Shown here: positions 53,707-63,018 of the stretch, in pieces
Numbering within the stretch: the first letter of the stretch is position 1
Layout of the letters: every line of letters starts with the position of its first letter
Origin: Sulfomarinibacter sp963741385
GTDB lineage: Bacteria > Acidobacteriota > Thermoanaerobaculia > Thermoanaerobaculales > Sulfomarinibacteraceae
Length of the DNA stretch: 64,000 nucleotides
Reading direction: 5' to 3'
NCBI GenBank assembly: GCA_963741385.1
Contig: CAVUHO010000006.1
Coordinates: forward strand, 310,001-374,000
Made by a program: the position numbers and the translations under genes
The notes under the pieces: generated by a model
Database searches by the model: none
Seen by the model: the letters and a program-made list of their open reading frames with translations, nothing else
What the model was told of the DNA's origin: nothing

Positions 53707-54411
53707 ATGGACGACTACCCCGACCAATACTCCAGGTTCGACGGCGAACCTCCCGTCGACGACCGCCCGCCACGCCGCGGGCTCAGCGTCTTCGGCTTCC
53801 CGCTGCGGGTCGACCCGTTCTTCTTCGTCACGGCGTGGCTCATCGGCGGCCGCCAGGAACCGCAGTGGATGGTCCTGTGGGTCGTCCTGGTCATCATCGG
53901 TGTCCTGGCTCACGAACTCGGACACGCCTTTGCCGGACGTCGACTCGGTATGCTGCCGTGGATCCGTCTGATGGCGTTCGGCGGAATGACGGGCTGGCTG
54001 CGGCCGCGCCCGCTGACGCCGTGGCAGCAGATCGGGATCAGCGTCGCGGGGCCGGCGGTCGGGATCATCATCGGCGGGACCGCCCTGCTCGCCGTCCTCG
54101 GCGGCGTCTTCGCGGGCGCTCCGCCGGCGGTGACGCGGGTTGCAAACTCTGTCGTGTGGATCAACCTCGGTTGGGGCGTGCTCAACCTGCTGCCGATATT
54201 GCCCCTCGACGGCGGTCACATCACCTCCTCGCTGGCCGAGATGGCGGCCGGACGGCGCGGGAGGATTGCGGCCCGCGCTTTCTCCGTCGTGCTCACGGTC
54301 GCGATCGGACTGTGGGCCCTGACAGCCGGCGACTGGTGGATCCTCATCCTGTGCGCCGTTTTCACCTTCGCCAACGTCCAGGCTCTGCGGGTGGAATTGG
54401 CGACTGGCTGA
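53707..54411 (+). CDS. M50-family (site-2-type) membrane metalloprotease
   Basis: The 234-residue protein has about five to six membrane helices, the zinc motif HELGH at 69-73, and the third-ligand segment LNLLPILPLDGGHI. This is the compact S2P/rhomboid-neighbour type without PDZ or CBS domains. It probably cleaves a transmembrane substrate within the membrane. ATG 53707 was chosen because the frame upstream runs through the tandem hairpin array and is not coding. The array ends 44 bases before the start. Confidence 0.85.
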   Translation: MDDYPDQYSRFDGEPPVDDRPPRRGLSVFGFPLRVDPFFFVTAWLIGGRQEPQWMVLWVVLVIIGVLAHELGHAFAGRRLGMLPWIRLMAFGGMTGWLRPRPLTPWQQIGISVAGPAVGIIIGGTALLAVLGGVFAGAPPAVTRVANSVVWINLGWGVLNLLPILPLDGGHITSSLAEMAAGRRGRIAARAFSVVLTVAIGLWALTAGDWWILILCAVFTFANVQALRVELATG

Positions 54412-54598
54412 CGGCCGACCTCCCCATTGCGCGCCATCGCCCCGCGTGTTGACACGCCACCAACACTGCCCCAGACTGAAACCCGGAACAACCTCGACAA
54501 GGGACGACGCGGTATTCAGGACGGCCAGATGATCCTTGGCGAGGAAAAATCGTCTGACATGCCGACGCCCAGGAGCACGAACCGAAAGGAGCGCCCCC

Positions 54599-55093
54599 AT
54601 GCCTTCTCTGAACTCGACCGAAAAACAGGTCCGTGTCCACGGTGTCGAGCTCTCCGCCGATGCCGGTCTCATGCCCAGCAGTACCGCCGTCTCGAAGGTG
54701 ATTTTTTCGAGCCCGCCGATCTGGGATTCGGACGGTTTCTTCGACGCCGCACACCCCGATCGGGTCACGATTCCGAAAGGTCTCCGCGGTCGATACGCCG
54801 TCCGGCTGACGATCAGGTGGTCCTTCGGTCAGCAAGCATTCACGGTCAATGATCGAGACAACGGATTCTTCTATGCCGAGATTGCCACCAACGCTCATCC
54901 CGATGGCAGGTTTCAGGAAACCCGGGTGTCGGCCGCGCCGGTGGTGAACTCCACCAAGACCGTGATGCAGATCCTGTGGGACGGCGAGCTGGTGAAAGAC
55001 CATTTCCTCGAGGTCAATCTCCAGTACGATCTTCCCAGCCCCGCCGTGGCCAACGTCTGGTTCGCGATGCGCTGGCTTGGCCGACAGAACTGA
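54599..55093 (+). CDS. Hypothetical protein, probable C1q/TNF-like jelly roll
   Basis: The 164-residue protein starts at ATG 54599 with AAAGGAGC upstream. It has no signal peptide. The segment WDSDGFFDAAHPDRVTIPKG, followed by YAVRLTIRW and alternating beta strands to the end, resembles C1q-like domains of bacterial and phage fibre proteins (fold inference). It may form trimers and act as a binding domain. It has no clear functional link to its neighbours. Confidence 0.65.
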   Translation: MPSLNSTEKQVRVHGVELSADAGLMPSSTAVSKVIFSSPPIWDSDGFFDAAHPDRVTIPKGLRGRYAVRLTIRWSFGQQAFTVNDRDNGFFYAEIATNAHPDGRFQETRVSAAPVVNSTKTVMQILWDGELVKDHFLEVNLQYDLPSPAVANVWFAMRWLGRQN

Positions 55094-55098
55094 CATCA

Positions 55099-55131
55099 GC
55101 AATTCGCACCAGCGAATTGCCAGGGTACAAT
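55099..55131. promoter_or_regulatory. 22-base dyad overlapping a putative promoter of the ExeA/GspB pair
   Basis: GCAATTCGC-ACCA-GCGAATTGC (55099-55120) is a perfect 9-base dyad with a 4-base loop. TACAAT at 55126-55131 would be a -10 box whose -35 region falls inside the dyad. This arrangement suits a repressor site for the gene starting at 55175. No T-run follows, so a terminator is less likely. Confidence 0.4.
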
Positions 55132-55174
55132 CGGCGCCCGCCATCCGTAGACTGTCTGGCGGATACTGACAACC

Positions 55175-55987
55175 ATGTACCAGGAGTTTTACGGCCTTGC
55201 GGCCCCACCGTTCAACATCACACCGGATCCCCGGTACCTGTTCTTCAGCCGCCGCCACCGCCAGGCATTCGAGCACATCCTGTTCGGCATCAGTGAACGC
55301 AAGGGCTTTATCCAGATCACAGGTGAGATCGGCGCCGGCAAGAGCACGTTGTGCCGCAAGGTGCTCGAGGAGCTGCGCGACGGCTACGCCACGGCCCTCA
55401 TCCTCAATCCGGTGATGACGCCGATCCAGCTCACCCGATCGGTGCTCCGCGAGCTCGACCTCGACGACAGCGGCAACGACCGCATCCGCCTCGTGGAACG
55501 GCTCAACGATTTTCTGCTCGAGCGCGCCCACGCCGGCGACGTGGTGGTGCTCTTTATCGACGAGGCGCAGGACATGTCGGACGAGTTGATCGAGCAGGTG
55601 CGGCTGCTGTCCAACCTCGAAACTGACCAGCACAAGCTGCTGCAGATCGTTCTCATCGGCCAACCCGAACTGCGCGACCGCCTGGATTCACCAGTGCTCC
55701 GCCAGCTCCGGCAACGCATCACGGTCCGCTATCACCTCGGCCCGATCAACCGCCAGGAGACGGTCGCCTACATCCAACACCGCCTGCTGGTGGCCGGCTC
55801 GAACGGCCGCCCGTCCTTCAGCCGGCCGGCTTTCAGGGCCATCCACCGCTATTCGCGGGGCATCCCGCGACTGATCAACGCCGTCTGCGACAAGAGCCTG
55901 TTGTGCGGCTACGTCCAGGGCCGCGACCAGATCGGCTGGTGGCAGGTTCGGCGCGCCATCCACGACCTGGAGGGACAGGGCTGGTGA
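55175..55987 (+). CDS. ExeA/MshM-type AAA ATPase
   Basis: The 270-residue protein opens MYQEFYGLAAPPFNITPDPRYLFF. It has Walker A GEIGAGKST, Walker B VVLFIDEAQD, IGQPELRDRL and the Arg segment RQLRQRITVRY. Compared with ExeA it lacks the C-terminal peptidoglycan-binding region. With the following GspB-like gene, overlapping by GTGA, it forms an ExeA/ExeB-like pair, which in type II secretion and pilus systems helps to place the outer-membrane secretin. No other secretion genes adjoin it here. Confidence 0.9.
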   Translation: MYQEFYGLAAPPFNITPDPRYLFFSRRHRQAFEHILFGISERKGFIQITGEIGAGKSTLCRKVLEELRDGYATALILNPVMTPIQLTRSVLRELDLDDSGNDRIRLVERLNDFLLERAHAGDVVVLFIDEAQDMSDELIEQVRLLSNLETDQHKLLQIVLIGQPELRDRLDSPVLRQLRQRITVRYHLGPINRQETVAYIQHRLLVAGSNGRPSFSRPAFRAIHRYSRGIPRLINAVCDKSLLCGYVQGRDQIGWWQVRRAIHDLEGQGW

Positions 55988-56658
55988 GCCTGATCAACGA
56001 AGCCCTCCGCAAGGCACGCCAGGCCGCCGCCGACCACGACGACCAGCGCAGCGCCGGTCGACCGCCACAGGCCTACCCCTCCAGGGGCCCGCGGCGCGGG
56101 ACGAGCCCGGCAGCCGTCGCCTTGGTGGCGGTCCTGGCAGGGCTCGCCGGCGCCGCCGGCGTGTGGTGGATCGTGGGAACCGCAGCGACCGAGCCGAAGT
56201 CGGCTGATGCAGAGGTTCACCGGAAGCCCCCGATTGTCGAACCCGCGAGTCCCTCGCCCAACCAGGCTACCGAAACCGAGACCCAGCCATCGACGGTGCA
56301 GCCGGACGAACAACCGGATCGAGCCGCTGCGCCAACTCCATATCCCCAACCGGCGACGCCGGCGGCCGAATCTGCGGCGCCTGCAGCCGACCCGCCACCG
56401 GCGGCAATCCCCCTGGATAAACCCGCCGCGGTCGTGACGACATCCGGCGCCCGGGTCTACGTGATGGACGCCGAGCTCGGCTACGCATCGCTGTCGCTCG
56501 GTTACATCGTGTTCCGACCGGTCCGCCCCTTTGCCGAGATCAACGGCAGCGATGTCTACGAGGGATCGGAGGTGGCGGGTTTCACGGTCGAAAAGATCGA
56601 GGTCGACCGGGTCGTGCTGCGCGACAAACGCGGCCCGCTCGAGCTGCGTGTCCCGTGA
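55984..56658 (+). CDS. GspB/ExeB-like inner-membrane protein
   Basis: The 224-residue protein starts MSLINEALRKARQAA, the standard GspB opening, at GTG 55984, which overlaps the ATPase stop. It has one membrane helix (about 44-62, AVALVAVLAGLAGAAGVWWI). A long Pro/Ala/Glu-rich periplasmic linker follows, then a small C-terminal domain (YASLSLGYIVFRPVRPFAEING, VVLRDKRGPLELRVP) like the T2SSB domain. It is probably the periplasm-spanning partner of the ExeA-like ATPase. Confidence 0.88.
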   Translation: MSLINEALRKARQAAADHDDQRSAGRPPQAYPSRGPRRGTSPAAVALVAVLAGLAGAAGVWWIVGTAATEPKSADAEVHRKPPIVEPASPSPNQATETETQPSTVQPDEQPDRAAAPTPYPQPATPAAESAAPAADPPPAAIPLDKPAAVVTTSGARVYVMDAELGYASLSLGYIVFRPVRPFAEINGSDVYEGSEVAGFTVEKIEVDRVVLRDKRGPLELRVP

Positions 56659-58008
56659 TCAGACCGCAGCGGTCTTTTCCTTGATCCGTGCCTCGATAGC
56701 CGCGAACTCGTCGCGCATGTGGTTCTGGAAAATGGTGAAACTCTGATCGGCGAGGACCCGCTCGGAAACGAGGTCCGAAAGGGCGCGGTGCCGGATTTCG
56801 TAGAGGGCATCGCGATGGCTGATCAGCTCGGCGAGCGACAGTGAACCGAGATCGGCCGCCTGCTCTTCGATTTCGATCAGGTAGGCGTCCATGCGGTTTT
56901 TCATCCGCCGTTTCATCCACTCGCGGAGAGCGACATAGCCGGAGTAGGCGCCGACAAGCAGGGTGAGACCAAGGCTCATGGCCTCGGCATAGGCGACGAA
57001 GAAGGGTGGTTGTTCCCGGTGGTAGAAGCGGACCGCCCCCTGGTGAAAAGGAATGACGGAGGCGCCCGGCCGGTAGTCCTCGTGGATCCGTTGCGCGACA
57101 ACCCTCTCTTCGCCCTTGAGACCGCCTGCGCCGCTCCGGTGCTCGAAGATGGCGGCGGTGATGGCACGAACGAGAGCCGGGTCGAGGTCCCGTCGAGCGA
57201 CCAACAGCGCTGAAACGGCGATGGTCTGCACCGGGTGCTCGGGGAGACGGGCGTAGGTGGATCGCGGAATCGTCATCGGAGTCATGGCCGGAAACACCAG
57301 TGCCAGGGCATCCGACTCGTTGCCGATCTCCTGCGCGTTGCCGAGGCTCAGGAAGCACACCGCGTCGGCGGCCGCGAGGCCGCCGATGAGCCGCGACGGG
57401 ATGGCGGTGAGGATGAACGCCACATCGACCGATCCATCCACCAGCCCCTCCGCCGCAGCTTGCGGCGAGAGCTCGAGCTCTTCACCGACCTTCACCCCGA
57501 AGTGGGCCAATACGCGTTCGGAGAGCTGCCGGGTGCCCGAACCCGGCGGTCCCAGTGCGACACGGCGATCCCCTAGATCGAAGACCGTGTGCACCTCGTC
57601 CTCCAGGCGTGCTGCGACCAGGATGTGCAGCACCTCGTCATACAGCGGCGCGATCAGGCGGGCCGACGGATTGGGCTCCGTGTCGCTCTGAACAAAGGCC
57701 AGATCAGCGCCGCCGGCGCCCTGAGCAATCAACTCCATGTTGGAGACGCTGCCATCGGTGGTGAGGATCTCGGCATTCCGGATCACACCTTCCGCCACGA
57801 GCACCCGCCCCAGAGCCACCCCGAGAGCGTGGTACATCCCCGTTTCGGACCCGGTGGCGATCACGATCTCCTGACCCGTCTCGGCTTCGTGGAGAGTGAA
57901 ATAGGCCACAAACCCCGCGATCATCACCACCACTGCCACGACCCCGGCGACGATCGCCGGCACCGGCAGTGAAGAGCCGACGTCCTGATCTTGATGCGTG
58001 TCGGCCAT
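56659..58008 (-). CDS. TAXI-family (TRAP transporter) solute-binding protein, membrane-anchored
   Basis: The 449-residue protein has an N-terminal membrane helix (VPAIVAGVVAVVVMIAGFVAY). The TAXI domain follows with IVIATGSETGMYHALG, LTTDGSVSNMELIAQG, ADLAFVQSD, RRVALGPPGSGTRQLSERVL and GLVDGSVDVAFILTA. A second membrane helix near 350 and a charged helical tail of about 80 residues (YLIEIEEQAADLGSL...) end it. Ordinary TAXI proteins are soluble and shorter; the anchored form may be a sensor or part of a transporter, but no DctQM/4TM-12TM gene is adjacent. ATG 58008 was chosen for GGGAG upstream. It abuts the GspB-like gene tail to tail. Confidence 0.82.
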   Translation of the reverse strand: MADTHQDQDVGSSLPVPAIVAGVVAVVVMIAGFVAYFTLHEAETGQEIVIATGSETGMYHALGVALGRVLVAEGVIRNAEILTTDGSVSNMELIAQGAGGADLAFVQSDTEPNPSARLIAPLYDEVLHILVAARLEDEVHTVFDLGDRRVALGPPGSGTRQLSERVLAHFGVKVGEELELSPQAAAEGLVDGSVDVAFILTAIPSRLIGGLAAADAVCFLSLGNAQEIGNESDALALVFPAMTPMTIPRSTYARLPEHPVQTIAVSALLVARRDLDPALVRAITAAIFEHRSGAGGLKGEERVVAQRIHEDYRPGASVIPFHQGAVRFYHREQPPFFVAYAEAMSLGLTLLVGAYSGYVALREWMKRRMKNRMDAYLIEIEEQAADLGSLSLAELISHRDALYEIRHRALSDLVSERVLADQSFTIFQNHMRDEFAAIEARIKEKTAAV

Positions 58009-58208
58009 TTCGGGACTCTCCCGCCGGCGACGCAGATTTCGATGTGCCGTCGCCTCCCAGGTGGTGTCGCTGCGGCAGCCTACCACACGATCCGGCGGTG
58101 CCGAGGATTCTCGGCGGGTCGGTGACTCCCGGTGATACCATGGAAGCACGATCTGCCATATCGACTGCGTGATCTCGGTGTGGCGCGGCATCAAACAGTG
58201 AGGCGACG

Positions 58209-58985
58209 GTGACGAAAAAGACGCGAGACGAAGCCAAACCTGCGGTGGACAACGTCCACCAACTCCCCACCCCCGGGCGGCGCCGGGCGGCTTCTGCGGA
58301 GGCCCCTTCGGTCTTTCCAAACGTGCCTGCCATCGTCCACAACGCTTCGCGGGCCGCCATCGCAGTCGATCCTGAAAATCGCATCGTCAACTGGAACGCG
58401 GCCGCCGTCGAGCTGGTCGGTTTCTCCGTCGACGAGGTCCTCGGACGCAACCTGCAGCAGGTGATCCAGGCGAGGGACGTTCACGGCAATCGCCTGTCAT
58501 CCGACCACAGCGCCCTCCACGAAATGGTGCGCATCGGCGACACGCCCAAGAGCTTCGAAATCGCCATCATCACCGCCACCGGCAAGATGATCCGGGTTGC
58601 GGTGACCGTGGTGGTGGTGTTGGGCCCCGAGGCCACCGGCTACCACCTCGTCTACCTCATGACGCAAATGCACCGCCGCCGCCGCGCCGACGAGGCCATC
58701 GACCGGCTCCTCGCCCAGACCAACATTCCCGGCGTCACGGTCCCCGGCACCAATGCCCCAAGCGGCGCCGACCAACGCGGAACATCCCAGCCACCCCACC
58801 TCACCCGCCGCCAACTCGAAGTACTGCTGTTGCTCGCCGAAGGGAAACGTTCGCGCGAAATCGCTGAAGAAATGTGCATCAGCGTGCACACCGTCCGCAC
58901 CCACATCCAGGGCATTCTGCGAACCCTCGGCGCCGCCAACCGCCTCGAGGCGGTGTCCAGGGCCCTCCACGAACGGATCATTTGA
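58209..58985 (+). CDS. PAS domain - LuxR-type transcriptional regulator
   Basis: The 258-residue protein has one PAS domain at about 45-165 (SRAAIAVDPENRIVNWNAAAVELVGFSVDEVLGRNL). A C-terminal GerE/LuxR HTH at about 195-255 reads LTRRQLEVLLLLAEGKRSREIAEEMCISVHTVRTHI. There is no receiver domain, so input is likely to come through the PAS pocket. The start is GTG 58209. It is divergent from the TAXI-type gene with 200 bases between, so it may regulate that gene (inference). Confidence 0.88.
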   Translation: MTKKTRDEAKPAVDNVHQLPTPGRRRAASAEAPSVFPNVPAIVHNASRAAIAVDPENRIVNWNAAAVELVGFSVDEVLGRNLQQVIQARDVHGNRLSSDHSALHEMVRIGDTPKSFEIAIITATGKMIRVAVTVVVVLGPEATGYHLVYLMTQMHRRRRADEAIDRLLAQTNIPGVTVPGTNAPSGADQRGTSQPPHLTRRQLEVLLLLAEGKRSREIAEEMCISVHTVRTHIQGILRTLGAANRLEAVSRALHERII

Positions 58986-59147
58986 CCCGGAATCGCAGAA
59001 AAACGGAAGGCGGATCACAGCCCTGAGAAGAGGTCCGTGTCACGCTGATTCTTGCTGGAGGGCGGGTCGCGGGCCCGGTGTCGGGTCAATCCTGCACCGG
59101 GCCCGATTTCCTTTCGAGTTCCTGGAGCGGGGTCCCACCATCGACAT

Positions 59148-59257
59148 GGCAGCCGGGACGGCTGCCCCACAAGATTTTCAGAAACGCATCGACCGGGTTG
59201 TTTTCAGGGTGTTCAGAGGTTCCGTGAAGGTCTTGTGGGGCAGCCGTCCCGGCTGCC
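59148..59257. repeat. Head-to-head pair of hairpin repeats
   Basis: Reverse copy 59148-59166 and direct copy 59239-59257 flank a spacer with TTTTCAGAAACGC and GTGTTCAGAGGTTCCGTGAAGG. The layout matches the left edge of the 53-kb array (52973-53083) almost base for base, so this pair may be the unit from which the array expanded. The rest of the 58986-59354 gap is without recognisable features. Confidence 0.85.
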
Positions 59258-59354
59258 GTTGCAGTCCGGTCGCCGGAGTCGATTTCGCCACTCCTGCCGT
59301 CCGACGCCGGCAGCGCCCATCTCATCGTAGTCCGGAGCGGCCAAACCCCGAGCC

Positions 59355-61214
59355 CTACCGCACACCCTTCGGTGCGGTCACTTCCAGGGTCTTGTCGTGG
59401 CTCGCGACTGATACTGCAACCGGCAGAGCCACCGACGACGGCAGGGCGAAGCGAAGCGCCACACCGGCGTCGATCATCGGCCCGAACCTTTCGGCCGCCC
59501 GATCCAGCTGGTCGCTACCCTGCACGAGAAACAACCCACCGCCGGAAACCTCCCCGATGTCCTTGAGATACCTCCGGGTTTTCTGGCTGAAATTGTCATC
59601 CCACAGCGCGATCACCAACACCGGAACCCCGGCGCCCGCCGCCGCCTCGGTCGCAGCCTTCCACGCCGTCCTGTCGGCGTCGTTCCGGCCATCGGTGACG
59701 ACCACCAGGAAGGACCGCCCACGTCGCCCTTCGAAACGTCCAAGCGAATCGATGATCAACGATGTCAAGCCACCGACGCTCACGGCATCCTTCCCTCCGT
59801 GCACACCCCCCGGACCGCCGTCCCAGGCGCCGATTCGCCCGTCAGCGGCGAAGAACAGGTGGCCGCGTCCGTCACGTGCGCGCTGGACGAGCGGGAACAG
59901 GCGGCCTCCCGACTGCGACCAGCCCGCGGCGGAGCCGGCTTCCACATCGACGGCAATACCGAGCTGCAGCGGCGCGCGTTCGGCACCGCCCACCGCCTCG
60001 ACCACCGTCTCCTGACGTTCAACCAGCAGGCGGAAGTCCGCGGCCGAGAGCCCGGTTGCCGGCTCGCCGTTGCGGAACGCCACCACGGTCAGGTCAGCGG
60101 TTCCCGGGGCCGCATCGGCCCACTCCTCGAATGCAGCAGCAACCTCGGCGGGTGGCGGCGCGGGAGAGTCCTCCGAGGCACCCGACACCGGCTCGGCCCC
60201 CGGCGCCGGTACGGCGCTCGGCGGAGCGACCTCCGAACGCAGCGGCTCCACCACCGCCGCCTCCGGTTCCATAACGGGCGGCTCTGGCTCCAAAGCAGGC
60301 GACTCGGGCTCCGCAACACTCGGCTCCGGTTGGGCCGGCGCTCCGTGATCGGTCGGCGCCACGGGCTCGGGTGCTGCCGGGATGTTTGCCTCAGGGGCAG
60401 CTGCGGGAGCGGCGCCGACGGCACCTGCGGCGACAGCCGGCGCCGACGCGCCGCGTTCCTGCTCGTTCTCTACCGCCGATTCGGAGACCGGTTCGGCGGC
60501 CGGGGCCGCCTCCGGCGGCGCCGGTTCGACGTCCGGTACGATCTCCTTTTCCACCGAAACAGCTCCCTCCGACGGCGGTTCCGGGGCTGGAACCGACACC
60601 TGTACCTCTTCAACCTCGGGAGTCGTCACCGCAGGCGGCGTCTCGGCGATGACCTCGGTGAGCACCGCCGTTTCCTCGACGGCGGCCGGGATCTCTTCCT
60701 CGACTACGGCCGGCACATCGGGGGCGGCAGCCATCACCGCAGCCGCCGCTGAATCGTCGATCTCCACCGCGGGCGTCGCAACGGGTGCGGGCTTCGGCGT
60801 TTCGGCGCGGTCGTCGGGCGCAACCGGCTCGGCGGCGGCGCCGGGGATTCGGACGGTCCCCACCCAGAGACCCGTGTCCTCGCCGCTCGGGCTCGCGATA
60901 TCGACCCGCAGGGTGTGCTCGCCGGGCGGCCAGACAGTCTCGATCCGGCCGCTGCCGTCGCTTTCAATCCTCACCGCCCATAGCGGGCTTTGGCCGGGGG
61001 GAGCTTCCCCGTCGAGCGTGATCCGCAACATCGCGTTCTTGCCGATCCGCGAACGATCCTCCGGCGAGACCTGGACGGTCAGGGCGACCCTCGTCCCTTC
61101 AGCATTGACGACGAGGGACTCCACCTCGACGCGGACCCCCACCGGTGCGTTGGCAGCGGCGTAGACGGCGGTCGCGATCACGGCCAGCACCACACTCGAC
61201 TTGATGATGTTCAC
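59355..61214 (-). CDS. Secreted vWA-domain protein with long Ala/Pro/Glu-rich region
   Basis: The 619-residue protein starts at GTG 61214 (AGGAG upstream), giving MNIIKSSVVLAVIATAVYAAA as signal or anchor. A beta-sandwich (about 30-125) precedes roughly 230 residues rich in Ala, Pro, Glu and Val. The C-terminal part is a von Willebrand A domain of the acidobacterial VWFA-related type (VVAFRNGEPATGLSAADFRLL, SFLVVVTDGRNDADRTAW). The metal site is degenerate: LGIAVDVEAGSAAG replaces DxSxS. It is probably a periplasmic or surface binding protein of unknown partner. Confidence 0.8.
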   Translation of the reverse strand: MNIIKSSVVLAVIATAVYAAANAPVGVRVEVESLVVNAEGTRVALTVQVSPEDRSRIGKNAMLRITLDGEAPPGQSPLWAVRIESDGSGRIETVWPPGEHTLRVDIASPSGEDTGLWVGTVRIPGAAAEPVAPDDRAETPKPAPVATPAVEIDDSAAAAVMAAAPDVPAVVEEEIPAAVEETAVLTEVIAETPPAVTTPEVEEVQVSVPAPEPPSEGAVSVEKEIVPDVEPAPPEAAPAAEPVSESAVENEQERGASAPAVAAGAVGAAPAAAPEANIPAAPEPVAPTDHGAPAQPEPSVAEPESPALEPEPPVMEPEAAVVEPLRSEVAPPSAVPAPGAEPVSGASEDSPAPPPAEVAAAFEEWADAAPGTADLTVVAFRNGEPATGLSAADFRLLVERQETVVEAVGGAERAPLQLGIAVDVEAGSAAGWSQSGGRLFPLVQRARDGRGHLFFAADGRIGAWDGGPGGVHGGKDAVSVGGLTSLIIDSLGRFEGRRGRSFLVVVTDGRNDADRTAWKAATEAAAGAGVPVLVIALWDDNFSQKTRRYLKDIGEVSGGGLFLVQGSDQLDRAAERFGPMIDAGVALRFALPSSVALPVAVSVASHDKTLEVTAPKGVR

Positions 61215-61274
61215 GGCGTTCTCCTGCCCGAATTGTCGCACAAACCTACGGTGCCGCCGCCCGATGGGCGCCGA

Positions 61275-62057
61275 TCATCCGGCAGCAGATGAGTGGAGCG
61301 CGAAAAGCGCGCCCTGCGGGTCGAGGCACTGCGCGATCAGATCGCCGCCCGCAACCTCCATCGGCCCGTTGATCACCCGGCCACCGAGCCCTGCGACCTT
61401 TTTCACCGCTTCGTTGACGTCTCCGACCTTGACGTAATAGAGCCACATCGGCGGTCCCGGCATCTCGTTCGGTTTGTTGAACATGCCGCCGAGAGGAGCG
61501 CCACCGCCACCGTAGAGCTGGTAGAAGCCCGCCTCGCCCATGTCCATCGCCTCCCCGGGTTGCCATCCGAACAGGTCGCTGTAAAAGCTGAACGCGCCTT
61601 TGTAATCGGAGGTGGCGAGCTCGTGCCACGAAAACCCGCCGATCCCGGGCGCACCGGCCCCGGCCGGAGGCCCTCCGGCTGACTGGTAGATGGAAAACAG
61701 GGCGCCCTGAGGATCCGTGAGGACGGCCCAGGCCCCGACGCCCGGAATATCGGTGGGTCCGTGCAGCACTGAACCGCCGAGCTCACCTGTCCGAGAGACG
61801 GCAGCCCTGATGTCCGGAACCGCCACGTATGCAAGCCAATGCGGCGGGGCGGCTGCCGCGCGCGCCTCCTCGGAGAGCTCGATCACGCCGCCGAACGGCG
61901 TGTCTCCGTTGGTCCACAACGTGTGTTGCTGGCCGCCGTCGTTCCAGGACCTGGTCCCCCAACCGATCAGCCTGGTGTAGAAGTCCGCAGCGCCTACCGG
62001 GTCGTTGGTCATCAGGTCGTACCACACGAAGCGGCCACCATGGCTTGAACCGGTCAT
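61275..62057 (-). CDS. Double VOC (glyoxalase/bleomycin-resistance fold) protein
   Basis: The 260-residue protein has two VOC domains of about 120 residues: GRFVWYDLMTNDPVGAADFYTRLIGW and SWHELATSDYKGAFSFYSDLFGW. Each ends with DPQGALFSIY / DPQGALFALH. Two-domain proteins of this kind are often annotated as glyoxalase-like hydroxylases, but the catalytic role is not established. ATG 62057 has GGAGGTG upstream. It probably belongs to a minus-strand group with the SIMPL gene. Confidence 0.85.
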   Translation of the reverse strand: MTGSSHGGRFVWYDLMTNDPVGAADFYTRLIGWGTRSWNDGGQQHTLWTNGDTPFGGVIELSEEARAAAAPPHWLAYVAVPDIRAAVSRTGELGGSVLHGPTDIPGVGAWAVLTDPQGALFSIYQSAGGPPAGAGAPGIGGFSWHELATSDYKGAFSFYSDLFGWQPGEAMDMGEAGFYQLYGGGGAPLGGMFNKPNEMPGPPMWLYYVKVGDVNEAVKKVAGLGGRVINGPMEVAGGDLIAQCLDPQGALFALHSSAAG

Positions 62058-62148
62058 TTCGGGCACCTCCACGTCTTGATTTTGAGTTTCAATACGAGAC
62101 CTCGGCCGGGGAGTTTCCTGGCTCCCGCTCCTCACCCGCGCGTCGGGC

Positions 62149-62865
62149 TCAATCGTCGACCAGGAAATACTGGACCGTGGTCACGACGCGGATCTTTTTG
62201 AACTCAGGTGAAAAACGGTCGCGGTCCTCGATCGAAAAGTACCCCTGCTGGGCGCTGCGGATCCCGCCGACCCGGCTTCCCGAGTCCTCCGCAAACTGCT
62301 GCGCGGCCCGTCGTGCGTCCTGGGTCGCCTCGCGGATCATTTCCGGTTTGACCTGGTCCAACGCCGTGAAGAAATACTCGGTCGAGGTTTCGTAGCTGCG
62401 GATCAGGGCCACACCTTGCGACACCAACTCGCCGCTGCGCTCCATCGCGGCGCGCACCGCGTCGATGCGGTCGCTCCGCACAGTGACTGTCGACTCGGCG
62501 ACGAAGCGCTCGAGGCGCCCGCTCTGGTCCATCATTCCCTGCGCCTGGCGGTCCGTCACCCTCGCCTCTGACGAACTGATTTCGTTGTCAGAGAACGAGC
62601 CGGCGAGGAAGGCGCGGATCTTGGCCGCGCCGTCATCGGTGCGGCGCTGGAGCGTACCCAGATCGTCGGCCGTCACGGTGTAGGTGATCGGCCAGATGAC
62701 GAGGTCCGCAGCGACCTCGCGTTCCGCGAGCCCGCGGACGGTGACCGAGCGGTCGGTCGCCCGCGCTCTCAAGAATCCGCTGCCGATAAAGTAACCGGAC
62801 ACTGCGACGCCCGCCGCCACCAACGCCGCCGCGAGGGTGAAGCTCCTGGATTGCATTTCCGTCAT
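62149..62865 (-). CDS. SIMPL-domain (DUF541) protein
   Basis: The 238-residue protein has an N-terminal membrane/signal helix (FTLAAALVAAGVAVSGYFIGSGF). The SIMPL domain follows: SVTVRGLAEREVAADLVIWPI, then an Arg/Asp-rich helix and the C-terminal beta segment IRVVTTVQYFLVDD. SIMPL proteins are periplasmic, and some have been linked to oxidative stress or signalling, with no known enzymatic activity. Confidence 0.88.
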   Translation of the reverse strand: MTEMQSRSFTLAAALVAAGVAVSGYFIGSGFLRARATDRSVTVRGLAEREVAADLVIWPITYTVTADDLGTLQRRTDDGAAKIRAFLAGSFSDNEISSSEARVTDRQAQGMMDQSGRLERFVAESTVTVRSDRIDAVRAAMERSGELVSQGVALIRSYETSTEYFFTALDQVKPEMIREATQDARRAAQQFAEDSGSRVGGIRSAQQGYFSIEDRDRFSPEFKKIRVVTTVQYFLVDD

Positions 62866-63018
62866 GGTGACTCCCCGGACATCATAACCCCGGTCGTCTC
62901 ACGCGTATTCTCGACGGTTCTGCAGGCTGGACCAGTGGAGGCTTGTGATGGCCGGTGACTTCGGACCCAACTCAGCTAGAATCACCGGGCTGCAAGCACA
63001 CCACGGGAGGCATGGTCG

